Shown here in pieces: positions 28,115 to 37,575 of a stretch of DNA of 64,000 bases (positions within the stretch are counted from its first letter, which is position 1; each line of letters opens with the position of its first letter). A program made the position numbers and the translations under genes. The DNA comes from Candidatus Caldilinea saccharophila (lineage in GTDB: Bacteria; Chloroflexota; Anaerolineae; Caldilineales; Caldilineaceae). The stretch lies in NCBI GenBank assembly GCA_016710365.1, contig JADJVW010000026.1, forward strand, positions 1 to 64,000, given 5' to 3'. The notes below the pieces were generated by a model. It saw nothing but the letters and a program-made list of their open reading frames with translations, was not told the origin of the DNA and made no database searches.

Positions 28115-29709
28115 CGGCGCACCGACTCCAGCAGGCTTTGCAGCGTCGCCAGCGTGTCGGCGTCGGCTGGCTGCTTGTCGCGACGCCAGCGCGCCATGCG
28201 GGGGAAGCGCAGCGCGATCCCGGATTTGTGGCGGTTCGACGCCTGGATGCCCTCGAAGGCCAGCTCGAAAACGAGTTCAGGCTTGACGGAGCGCACCGGG
28301 CCAAAGCGTTCGGTCGTGTTGCCGCGCACAAAGGCATCGACCTGCCGTATCTCCGCGTCGGTCAGCCCAGAGTAGGCTTTGGCGATCGGCGTCAGTTCGT
28401 CGCCATCCCACACCGCGAAGGTGTAGTCCGTATAGAGCGAGGCGCGGCGACCGTGGCCGCGCTGCGCGTAGATCAGCACCGCATCCACCGTGAAGGGGTC
28501 GATCTTCCACTTCCACCAGTCGCCCTTGACGCGCCCCACGCCGTAGGGTGACGCCAGCCGCTTGAGCATGAAGCCCTCCGCCCCACGCTCGCGCGACTGC
28601 TCCCGCAGCGCGGCGGCCGTATCCCACGCCGGCGCATCCACGATCGGCGAGAGCGCAAAGGCGGCGTCGGCGGGCAGTGTGGCTGCCACCTCCTCCAGAC
28701 GCGCGCGACGCTCCGCCAGCGGCAGGGTGCGAATGTCGGCGCCCGCCACTTCGAGCAGGTCGTAGGTCATGAGGATGACCGGCGCCTCTTTCAGCAGCCG
28801 AGGGCTGAGCCGCTTGCGCCCCAGCCGCTGCTGAAGCACATTAAAAGAGAGTGGCGCCGCGCCGTCCCACGCCAGAATCTCGCCGTCGAGCACAATGCCG
28901 TCGGGCAGCGCTTCGCCCAGCGCGTGCAGTTCGGGATAGCTGTCGGTCACCAGCTCTTCGCCGCGCGTCCAGACCAGCACATCGCCCCTGCGTTTGATCA
29001 CCTGGGCGCGGATACCGTCCCACTTCCATTCGATCTGCCATTCGGCGCGCGGGCCAAGCGCTTCGACCGCACCGTCGAGCTGATAGGCCAGGTAGAAAGG
29101 GTACGGCTGACTGTGATCGGCCTGCTGCGTGTCAGGATCGAGCAGCGCGCGGAAATCGGCTGCAGTTGACTCCCACGCGCCCATCAGCCGGTGCGCCATC
29201 ACCGCCGGGTCGATGCCGGCGACCTGCGCCAGCGCGCGCACGACCAGCGTGCGCCCCACGCCCACGCGAAAGCTGCCGGTGATCAACTTGTGCCAGACAA
29301 AACGCTGTGGCGTCGTCATTTCCGCCCACGTGCGCGTGATTAGTTCGCGCTGGCCGGCCTCGTCGAGCTTGCTCAGCGGCGCGACCCGTTCATCCACAAT
29401 GCGGTGCAGCGGCAGATCGCTGCCTTCGCCCTGGTGGGGCAGCAGCAGCGCCAGCGTCTCGGCCACATCACCCACTGCGTCGTAGGATTCTTCCACCAGC
29501 CAGCGCGGCAGCCCGGCTTCTTCCGCCACCCAAGTGCGCAGCAGCGTGGCTGAAATCACCCGCTTGAAGCGCCGTCCGGTCAGGAAATAGAGCGCCCAGG
29601 CAGCGTCCTCTGCGGGCGCGGCGGCAAAATAACGCACGAGTGCGGCGACCTTCTCACCGGTGCGGTTGGTTTCATCCAATGCTGTGTATAACTGCGTAAA
29701 GAGTTGCAT
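28111..29709 (-). CDS. ATP-dependent DNA ligase of the DNA-damage-response cluster
   Basis: 532 residues, intact. An N-terminal DNA-binding domain (1-200) precedes the nucleotidyltransferase core with motif I EWKWDGIRAQ (catalytic Lys229), motif III (VLDGEILAW), motif IV (EGFMLKRLASPYG) and motif V (DWWKWKIDPFTVDAVLIYAQRG). The OB-fold C-terminus ends ALRFPRMARWRRDKQPADADT. This matches the bacterial ligases found with an Lhr-like helicase, a beta-CASP exonuclease-like protein and PdeM, all of which are adjacent here. The four-base ATGA overlap with the helicase shows translational coupling. Confidence 0.9.
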   Translation of the reverse strand: MQLFTQLYTALDETNRTGEKVAALVRYFAAAPAEDAAWALYFLTGRRFKRVISATLLRTWVAEEAGLPRWLVEESYDAVGDVAETLALLLPHQGEGSDLPLHRIVDERVAPLSKLDEAGQRELITRTWAEMTTPQRFVWHKLITGSFRVGVGRTLVVRALAQVAGIDPAVMAHRLMGAWESTAADFRALLDPDTQQADHSQPYPFYLAYQLDGAVEALGPRAEWQIEWKWDGIRAQVIKRRGDVLVWTRGEELVTDSYPELHALGEALPDGIVLDGEILAWDGAAPLSFNVLQQRLGRKRLSPRLLKEAPVILMTYDLLEVAGADIRTLPLAERRARLEEVAATLPADAAFALSPIVDAPAWDTAAALREQSRERGAEGFMLKRLASPYGVGRVKGDWWKWKIDPFTVDAVLIYAQRGHGRRASLYTDYTFAVWDGDELTPIAKAYSGLTDAEIRQVDAFVRGNTTERFGPVRSVKPELVFELAFEGIQASNRHKSGIALRFPRMARWRRDKQPADADTLATLQSLLESVRR

Positions 29710-29730
29710 GGGTTCACCGTCTCAGGTGCG

Positions 29731-30791
29731 TCAATCAGCTTCGGTGGAAATGTTGTCAGCCGGGTCAGCTTGTTCGAGATCATCGCTCTCTGCGCCAGGC
29801 TCGCCTTCAAAGCGCGTAGGAATCACTTCGGCCTGCCAGCCGTTTTCGCGCAGGTAGTGCACCATCTGGCTGGTGTAGCCGTGCGTCACGCCGATGCGTT
29901 CGGCGCCGGTGGCGCGAATCGCAGCGAGCAGGCCGGGCCAGTCGGCATGGTCGGAGAGGACAAAGCCGCGATCCACGGCGCGCCGTCGCCGAGCGCCGCG
30001 AATCGTCATCCAACCCGAGGCAAAGGCTTGCGAGGAGGGGCCAAATTTGCGCAGCCATCCGGTCATGCCGCCGGCGGAGGGCGGCGCGATCACCAGCGCG
30101 CACGGCCACGATGGGTGCGCGCATGCTCTGCATTGGCGTAGAGCACATCCGGCTGATTGATGCCGGCGTCGCGATAGCGCTGCACAAAAGGCAGCACCGC
30201 GCCGTGCACCAAAATCGGGCCGATGGTGGAATCAACCCCGGCCAGCAGCCGCTGCGCCTTGCCGAGCGCGTAGGCGTAGAGCACGCTGGTGCGACCGGCC
30301 CCTTGGTTGGCGCGCCACCAATCGTTGATCTCGGCGAAAACTTCCGCCTGCGGCTGCCACCGATAGATGGGCAGGCCAAAGGTCGACTCGGTGATGAAGG
30401 TATGGCAGCGCACCGGCTCGAATGGCTCGCAAGTCTGATCCTGCTCGGCCTTGTAGTCGCCGCTGACGACCCAGACCTCGCCGCCCCGCTCCACGCGCAC
30501 CTGCGCCGACCCCAGCAGATGGCCCGCCGGGTGCAGCGAGAGCGTGACATCCTGCAGCGAGAGGCGTTCACCGTAGGGCAGCGTGCGGATCGACGCGCCC
30601 TCGTCGATCCGCGGCGCCAGCACCTGCGCGCCGGTGGGCGTGGTCAGGTAGCGCTGCGAGCCGGGGCGCGCGTGGTCGGCGTGTGCGTGGGTGATCACGG
30701 CATGATCGACGGGCTGCCACGGGTCAATATAAAAGTCGCCCGCCGCGCAGTAGAGACCACTCGGCGTGAGCTGTAAGAGATCGTCTGTCAT
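29731..30791 (-). CDS. Ligase-associated metallo-beta-lactamase-fold exonuclease, one frameshift
   Basis: About 354 residues. The N-terminal part shows metallo-beta-lactamase/beta-CASP motifs: VITHAHADHARPG, HPAGHLLGSAQV and VVSGDYK. After LYANAEHARTHRGRA the frame changes at about 30095-30103 and continues VIAPPSAGGMTGWLRKFG and FVLSDHADWPGLLAAI to the stop at 29731. This is the exonuclease partner of the ligase/helicase/PdeM set. The ATG at 30791 (MTDDLLQLT) is preferred over 30842 on homology grounds; no strong ribosome binding site is visible. It is the first gene of the repair operon. Confidence 0.8.
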
Positions 30792-30863
30792 GGGCCGGAT
30801 TGAACCACAGGCCGGCAGTTTTGTCAGGTTGGCAGCTTGCAATTGGTGGAGATTTGTATGATT

Positions 30864-31436
30864 TTAGCCGCGCGTTATCTGCAGATTGTTCTGCCATTCC
30901 CAGCAGAGCCAGCCGTACCACGCCGTGTCCGAAATCTCGTCGCCGACGATCCACCGCTCGCGCAGGAGCCCCTCCTGCTGAAAGCCCAGCCGCTCCAGCG
31001 TGCGCGCGGAGGCGCGATTGCGCGGGTCGATGTCGGCTTCCAGTCGATGCAGGTTGAGCTCGCCGAAAGCATAGTGGACCAGCGCGGTCAGCGCCTCGTG
31101 CATGTAGCCGGCGCCCCAGTAGGGCCGTCCCAACGCATAGCCCATCTCGGCGCGGCGCGACGCCGCGTGAAAACTGAAGATCGTGCAGGTTCCGATCAGC
31201 GCGGCGTCGCGCTGCCGTTCGAGGCCAAGTTGGAGAAAGTCGCCGCAGCGATAGCCCTCCTCGATCGCCAGAACTGATTTTCTTGCCTGCGCAACGTCGG
31301 TCAACGGCGGCGAACTCCAGAAGCGCATCACCTCCGGGTGAGAATAAATGGCGAAAAAGGCCGGTGCATCCGTCTCGCCCAGCGGGCGCAGGGTCAGGCG
31401 CGGCGTCACAAGCGGGAGCGAGCCAAAGGTCGGCAT
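30864..31436 (-). CDS. GNAT N-acetyltransferase, RimJ/RimL-like
   Basis: 190 residues. The protein opens TPRLTLRPLGETDAPAFFAIY, typical of the RimJ/RimL acetyltransferases, and has the acetyl-CoA-binding region YALGRPYWGAGYMHEALTALVHYAF followed by LHRLEADIDPRNRASARTLERLGF. The ATG at 31436 is nine bases after GGAGG; an in-frame ATG at 31445 abuts that GGAGG and is less likely. The substrate is unknown. It lies upstream of the repair operon and downstream of the eCIS end, separated from the latter by noncoding repeats. Confidence 0.8.
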   Translation of the reverse strand: MPTFGSLPLVTPRLTLRPLGETDAPAFFAIYSHPEVMRFWSSPPLTDVAQARKSVLAIEEGYRCGDFLQLGLERQRDAALIGTCTIFSFHAASRRAEMGYALGRPYWGAGYMHEALTALVHYAFGELNLHRLEADIDPRNRASARTLERLGFQQEGLLRERWIVGDEISDTAWYGWLCWEWQNNLQITRG

Positions 31437-31720
31437 ATCAGACATCCTCCACTTTATGAAATCCGTGAGCATCCGTCTAATCCGTCCCATCCGTGGTCTA
31501 TTTTTGCGATGCGCGCTACACAACAACGGATTCGAGGAAACAGCGGATTTGATTCATTCGTAGACGAACCGTCTCTTACTTGGAGACGAGATCAGTCCAA
31601 CGATGCCGGCAGCCACCCGACTCTGCGTCAAAGCGATTTTCAGGCGAAAGCATCCAACTTTGTTATCTGTGAAATCTGTGCCATCTGTGGATGCTTCTCC
31701 TCTTCAGATAGCCTCTACTA
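31437..31720. repeat. Noncoding gap with ATCCGTGGTC-family repeat
   Basis: No credible gene. 31459-31505 holds a run of ATCCGT units ending in ATCCGTGGTCTA, half of the dispersed inverted element seen complete at 39796-39912 and 53125-53195. A similar GTGAAATCTGTGCCATCTGTGG stretch lies near 31667-31690. This gap follows the last eCIS gene. Confidence 0.6.
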
Positions 31721-33763
31721 TTACGGCTTGACTCCGGCCGCCGGCTTCTTTTGTGGAATCTCCAAATCCAGATGGAAGTGCAGGATCAGCGGCGCCGGGC
31801 CGTGCCAGTTGAGCTTGCCGCCGCCTTGCTGCCCACAAACCCACATTGCGGCCGCTGGTGGCCCGGTTGACTCGCGCCACGCCGAAGTCGTTATAGAGCA
31901 TCGCGCCAGCGTGCGCCCAGGGCTTTGGTGGCGTCCAGCGCCAGCAGAAAGTCCACCGCGGTCGCATGTTCCCAAAAGCCACGCGGGTCGCGCGGTGCTT
32001 TGAGGAACAGATCGGTGGAGAAGCCTTTGCCTGCCCACGAACCGCCGCCATGCCCGGCGTAGTTGCCGGCGGTAAATCCAGGCGTCGCCGGGTCTGCGGC
32101 GAGTTGCGTCAGGAAATCGGCCAATTCCGGCGCCACGCCTGGCATGTTTTTCTGGCCTGCACTGCCGGGATAAAACGACCACCAGGATGCAACATCGTAG
32201 GTAGGTTTGAACCCTTTCAAATAGCCGGCCTTTTGCGGAATGGTGCGGAAGTCCACCTCTTCCCGGCGGCCGACGGCCCAGCCGTGGGCAACGTCCTCCA
32301 ACTGATTGCGCGCCCATTCGGATTGGTCGCAGCGCACTTGCACCATCTCCGCCTCGATTTCCGCCGCGATCGCATCGGATGACTTGGCGGGCGGCGGCGT
32401 CTCGCCTTTGGCCACCTTGGGCCGGGCGCGCTTCTCCTTGGTGATGCGTTTGCGCTCCTTGTCCAGCCGCGACTGCATGGTCTTGCGCCAGCCCGGCCCG
32501 TAACGCGCCAGCGCGCCGGCGATGGTGGCGTCATAATCGGCGGCCAGTTCGTCCTCATACTTGGTCGCCAGCTCTTTGGTGACGGCAGCGACATCCTGGC
32601 GCGTCACCGCGGCCTGAGCGTCGGCGATCTTCTTTGCCGCTGCCTTTTTGGCGTCCGCGCTGGCCTGCGCTTTGGCGCGGCGGATTGCGCGCTTCTCTTT
32701 CGGATCGAGCCCTTCTGTGGCGGTCTGGATGGCAGCTTCGGCGTCCACTTTGGATTCTGCGGTCGCCTGTTTCTTGGCCGCGGCCACATCGGCGCGGTAG
32801 CGCTTTTCGATTTCGTCTTTGACATCGCGCTCGGCGCGACATTGCGCCAGTTCCTTAGCAAACTTGGCGCGGTCCGCATCGCCGCCAAAGCGCGCTGGAT
32901 CGGGCGTGGGCAGCACGGCTTTCTCCGCGGTGGGCGGCGCCGCGGCCGGCGTCATCGCACAGCCGACGACGACAATGGTGCGCGGCGGCGCGTCCGGACA
33001 CGTCACCATGCTGGCCGGCGCCGACGTATGTCCGCCCGGCGTCACCGCCGGCGTCGCAGCAGTCGCAGCAGTTGGTTGGGATGTTGCAGACCGTGCAGCG
33101 GCTGCGGCGTCGGTGGCTGTCTCCGCTTCCGCCGCCGGCGCTTCCATCACGGGCGTCGCGGTCTCTGCCACTGGCGGCTCGACTCTCTCCTCTTCCGGCG
33201 CGCGGGCGAGGCGCGTGCCCGCTGGCGCCTGCAGCACGTGCGCCAACTCATGCGCCAACAGCCGTCGCCCGCTGTTGGCGTTGGGCGCGTACTGGCCCGC
33301 GCCAAAACGATGCCACCATACGCGCGCGCGCGTGAACGCTGTGCGCTGAGCTGGCCGCTCCTGCGTCCGCATGGACGCGCACGTGCGCAAAATTATGACC
33401 AAAGCGCGGCTCCATAAAACGCCGCGCCGCCGCGTCAAGCGACTGGCCGGGCGTTTGCAGCACCTCCTGCACAACGACTGGCGCGGACGCCTGCTCGCGC
33501 TGGCCCGAAGCGTCACCCTGTGCGTGCAGCAGGTCGAAGCCTTGCTGCGGTGGATCCACCTGCGGCGTGGCTTGTTGATCCGTCCCGGCGTCTGGACGCG
33601 ACGGCGCAGCCATGCGCATTACGCGGCGCGCGGCGTGGTCCGCCGCCTGCTCGTAGCGATCGCCTGGCGCACCAATCTTGAGTCTAGCAGGGGCATTTGC
33701 GGGTGTGCTTGAAACCGCATACTTCTTTGACACTGGGTATTGCTTCGTCGCAAAAGTTTGCAT
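31721..33763 (-). CDS. eCIS-associated DUF4157 protein 1 with a novel C-terminal domain, frameshifted
   Basis: About 680 residues over several frames. Residues about 95-165 form the DUF4157 (eCIS core) domain: VLQTPGQSLDAAARRFMEPRFGHNFAHVRVH, then FGAGQYAPNANSGRRLLAHELAHVLQ with the zinc-protease HExxH pattern. A break near 33300-33350 separates the halves. Next come an Ala/Thr/Pro-rich linker, a long Lys/Ala/Glu-rich helical region (about 270-440), and a globular end (GFWEHATAVDFLLALDATKALGARWR...LNWHGPAPLILHFHLDLEIP) with further breaks near 31840-31930. It is the last gene of the operon and is a plausible effector or toxin carrier; catalytic function is unproven. Confidence 0.7.
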
Positions 33764-33772
33764 CGCTGCTCT

Positions 33773-34220
33773 TTAACTGACCGTCATCTCCATAACCGAC
33801 AAGGTTCGTCCTCGCATCAACAGCGTGCGGCTGCGAGCCGCACCTACGAATTGACCATCCTCCCGTAGACGCCGCTCGTAGCGGCGTAACTCTCGCCCAC
33901 CGACAAGGTTCGTCCTCGCATCAACAGCGTGCGGCTGCGAGCCGCACCTACGAATTGACCATCCTCCCCGTAGACGCCGCTCGTAGCGGCGTAACTCTCG
34001 CCCACCGACAAGGTTCGTCCTCGCATCAAGCGTGTGCGGCTGCGAGCCGCACCTACGAATTGACCATCCTCCCGTAGACGCCGCTCGTAGCGGCGTAACT
34101 CTCGCCCACCGACAAGGTTCGTCCTCGCATCAAGCGTGTGCGGCTGCGAGCCGCACCTACGAATTGGCTATCTTCGCCCCTCGCAACTCGCAACTCCTTT
34201 AGCTGACCGTCATCTCCATA
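33773..34220. repeat. Tandem hairpin array between duplicated gene tails
   Basis: Units of 104-105 bp begin with CGACAAGGTTCGTCC at 33797, 33901, 34006 and 34110 (the last partial). Each unit carries a GTGCGGCTGCGAGCCGCAC hairpin, and the first three also carry an ACGCCGCTCGTAGCGGCGT hairpin. The array is bracketed by two 22-bp direct copies, 33773-33794 and 34199-34220, differing at one base. Both encode the last residues of the DUF6519 protein (MEMTVS-stop), the difference being synonymous. Without the array, the DUF4157 ATG would lie nine bases after that stop. The 34170-34198 stretch is another repeat type (CCCCTCGCAACTC). Confidence 0.85.
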
Positions 34221-37200
34221 TTTGCCACCCGCTGGCTCACGCGGGCGATATCCACCAGCGTCGACGTACTGCTCGTCCCTTGGTTGCCAATGTACGTCGC
34301 CGTATCGGCCAGGAACCAGCCGAGCATACGGCCCGCGCCGGTGGAAAGGTCGACGCGTGCGTTGGGCGACGCGGTCTGCGTGAACTCATTGGCGCGCACG
34401 TTGAGGTGCCGCGCCAGCGTCAGGCTGAGCACGCCCTCGATCACGTTGCCGTCCAGCAGCAGGCGGGCAAAGGCGTCGCCGTCCAGGCTGGTGTTGCCTT
34501 CGCTCGCGCTGCGTTGGCGCAGCTCTTCGAGCATGGCATGGCCTATTGCCAGCCGCACAAGCTGGTTGCCGCGCAGTTGGATCGTCCCCAGAAAGGCCGA
34601 GGAAATCGTGAGGCGCGAGCCGCCAGGTTCATTGGGCGTGCGGTCCAGGTTAACCAATTCGCCCGCGCTGCCGGCGATCATCTCCAGCGAGCCGGGCATG
34701 CCGTAGAGGCTGACGACGCCAGCGATGCGGTTGTTCTCCAGCAGCAGGAAGTCATCTTCGTCGAGCATGGCGATCAATTCGCCAATGATCTCCGGATCAT
34801 CGTTCTCGTTGAGGCTGCGGCGCTTGTCGAGCACGACCGCGTGCCGGCGCGCGCTTTGATCGCGGAGAGGCGCAGGTCGAAGCAGATGTCGAGGAGCGAG
34901 GCTTCGCGCGTTTGTGCAGCGTTCAAGGCGAAGATCAATTTGCTGAGCTGAATCGTCTCGGCGGCGGAAAATGCGGATCGATTCTCCGGCGTGCTGAGCT
35001 GTTGCTGGAGCGCCGTCGCCATCTGCTTGCGCGTATCTTGGTTCGCCTCCGCCAGGCTCGAGGCGGCGCGGCGCGCGACCTTGCGCCATTCGTTCAGCGG
35101 CGGGCGTTCTTCCGCCAGCGCAAAGAGTTCGGCAAGTTCACCGACGCCAGCCTTGTCAGGTCGCGCAGCAGTGGGAAGGTGGTGGGCGGCGCGGCCATCA
35201 GGATGTTGCCACTCAAGCGCACGTCGTCGGCGTCCGTGACGGCAATCAGCGCGCCGCCGGGTGCAAAGGCGTCGTTCTCGAAGCGACCCGGCGCCACCAC
35301 ACCGTCTACCGTGCAGTCGACGACGCTCACATTTGTGCAGTGCTCAAAGCGCAAGGACGCATCCGCCTTGTCCGGTGCAAACGTCAGTTCGATGCCAAGA
35401 CCACTCAGCGCCACCGCATCGACCGCACGCAGCCGCAGCGCTTCATGCCACAACACGTGTGTGGCCGCGCCGCAGCCCTTGATGGCGATGTGCAGCTCGC
35501 GTTCGTCCACCGGCTGCTCGAAATCGAAGCCGGCGAACTCGTGCTCACCGGCCAGCAGGCAAAGGCAAAGCTGGCGCTCGCCTCGCTCCAGCATCTCTTT
35601 CAGCGCGGTCACCAGGTCGGGATAATCGCCGTTGGCGCCCACGGTGACGCAGCAGCCGCCGCCGCTCGGCCGCGCGCAGAGAATATCAAGCGCCTCCTGC
35701 ACGGTGGTCGCCTGCGCCCAGGTCGGCGCACGCACCCGGCGCATAGGCCACCTGGCTGGCCCGGCTCAGATTGGCGTTGAAAAAGATCGACGGCACACGC
35801 GGCTCCCCCGCCGCGTCGACAAAAGGTTTGCCGTCGATGTCGACCAGGAAGGCCTCGACGCGCTGGTTTTGCACCGTCGCACCAAGCCGCCACGTGCAGG
35901 CATAGACGCCGTTGACCCCGGCGGTCACATCCACACTCTTGCCCGCGCCGCTCGTCCCGGTGAGTTGGCCGGCCGCCGTCTGCGGGACGAGGCGGAAGCG
36001 CACGCGTGCGTTGTCGATCGGCTGCTGGCCGTTGGTCACCGCCACCTGCAGCGGCTGACCCAGCGCCGCGCCGGGGAGCGCCTCCTGCCCGTCGCCGCCC
36101 ACGCTGTAGAAGTCGATCAGTTGCGTCAATGGCGGGAAAAGGGTGCGACAGTCGCCGCGTTTGCTCCAGTCCCCGCCGGCAAAGTCGAAGAGCGCCAGCC
36201 GACAGTAGTGATGCTGCACGCCCACCGGCGGCTGCGGAATCGGCTGTGGCGGGGTGGCGCCGGTGCGCGGCCACTCGATGTCGGCCGGAAAGGTGCGCGC
36301 CGGGATCAGCCAGTAGTCGCCTGGGCGGAAGATGCCGGCCTTGAGGCGAATCTGCACGCCCATCTCCAACTCCGTCCAGGCCACGGCGTCGGTAGTGACC
36401 TCGATCTCACCAGCATCGGCGGGCATGTCCCAGCGCCGGATTTTGGGATTGGCGGCAAAGTCGCTGTAGAGCACCGCCTGGCCGTCGGGGTCGATGGTGA
36501 GCACGTTGCCCTCCACCTTGATGATCTTGACGAGCAGGCCGGATTCGCCGCGCTGTTCGCGGGCGTCGTCGGTCAGTTCAACCCACTGGTTGGCGGCCAG
36601 CCCCAGCACTGCGTCGCGCCCGGTGCTGCTGACGGTGAGTTTGTCGGCGTCGAGGTTGTCCTGCCCCGTCCAGCCCACCACGACAGAGCCATTCTCTCGC
36701 GACCACTTGAGCGCGATGCGCGTCGCCGAGATGACGCGCTGCACCTCGACGCGATAGAGCTGATTTTCCAGCCCGCGATAGCCTGCTTTGGCCGGCACCA
36801 CGCACGCGCTCTCGCTGGGATCGTCCGGCTCGGCCTGGGCTTCGAGCAAGCCGCTGCTGGCCGCGGTGAGCGCATCCCACGCCGCGCTGTCGGTGGCGCA
36901 GGTGAAGGCGTCGCCCGCGTCGCCCACGCGCAGCAGCTTGACCTGCGCCATCACCTGTGTGCGCGTTGCCGTGTCCGGCCCGCCCAGCGCCACTTCGCGG
37001 ATCGACCCATCCTCCAGCGCGCTGATGTGGCGTTCCCACCCATCGAGATAGGCGAGATAGGCGCCGGCGGCCACGGTTGCATCCGCCGCCAGCCCCGCCA
37101 CCTGCGCCAGCGACGTCACCGGCAGGTCAGGCTGCGCGGTGATCGCCGTCGTCGCCTCTTTTTCCGCCAGCAGGCCGTTGACGTAGTAGCGCCCTTTGGT

Positions 37201-37443
37201 CACGCTGAGGGTGGCGCCGTCGGTCGTGACATCGAAGCCGGCCAGCGGGTCGCCTGCGGCATCCACGCCCTGCGGTCCGCCACACAGCCCAATCACATCC
37301 TGCCGCGTCGTGCGCACGTCGTGATGCTCGATGGCAACCTGCTCGTTCCAATCGGCGTCCAGCGCCACGCGCCCCTGCTGGTTGAGGACGCTGCTGTAGT
37401 GTTTGCTGCGGTCAAAGGTCAACCGAGTAAAATCGCCTTGCAT
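34199..37443 (-). CDS. DUF6519-type eCIS fibre-like protein with beta-helix region, frameshifted
   Basis: About 1080 residues. The N-terminus (MQGDFTRLTFDRSKHYSSVL, QQGRVALDADWNEQ) is the DUF6519 signature found in tailocin and eCIS loci. Residues 1-580 are intact. They include SRENGSVVVGWTG and an Ig-like region near 490-570. Later parts lie in other frames: a beta-helix-like part (TVQEALDILCA, VLWHEALRLRAVDAVALSGLGI, NVSVVDCTVDG), a helical segment (ELFALAEERPPLNEWRKVARRA) and a second beta-helix part ending VANMEMTVS. Breaks lie near 35720-35740, 35155 and 34850. A role as fibre or adhesion component of the injection system is inferred from family and position. Confidence 0.7.
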
Positions 37444-37465
37444 AAGAGTTACTCCTTCTCAACGT

Positions 37466-37575
37466 AATTGGAGAGTAGAGATTGGCGATTAGAGATTAAG
37501 GGATTGTGCGATTGGGGATAGTTCCTCGCCGCAGCGATCTTCAATCTCCTAATCTCCAATCTCTTAATCTCCAAA
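37466..37575. repeat. AATCTCC-type inverted repeat at an eCIS junction
   Basis: GATTGGAGATTA-like units on the left face TAATCTCCAATCTC units on the right, so the 110-bp stretch can fold back. It covers the gap before the DUF6519 gene and overlaps the last codons and stop of the tail protein I gene (37564). Relatives lie at 46241-46362, 47520-47606 and 56501-56541. Confidence 0.75.

Noticed and set aside
33844..34029. Small minus-strand frame in the hairpin array
   Set aside because: Its translation repeats itself because of the 104-bp units; it is a by-product of the array.
35632..37467. Long open frame on the plus strand opposite the DUF6519 gene (611 codons)
   Set aside because: It is antisense to a recognised gene, has His/Arg/Gly-rich composition typical of GC-rich shadow frames, and shows no domain or ribosome binding site. 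The same applies to 15787-17178, 18812-19975, 40190-41704 and 9392-10333.
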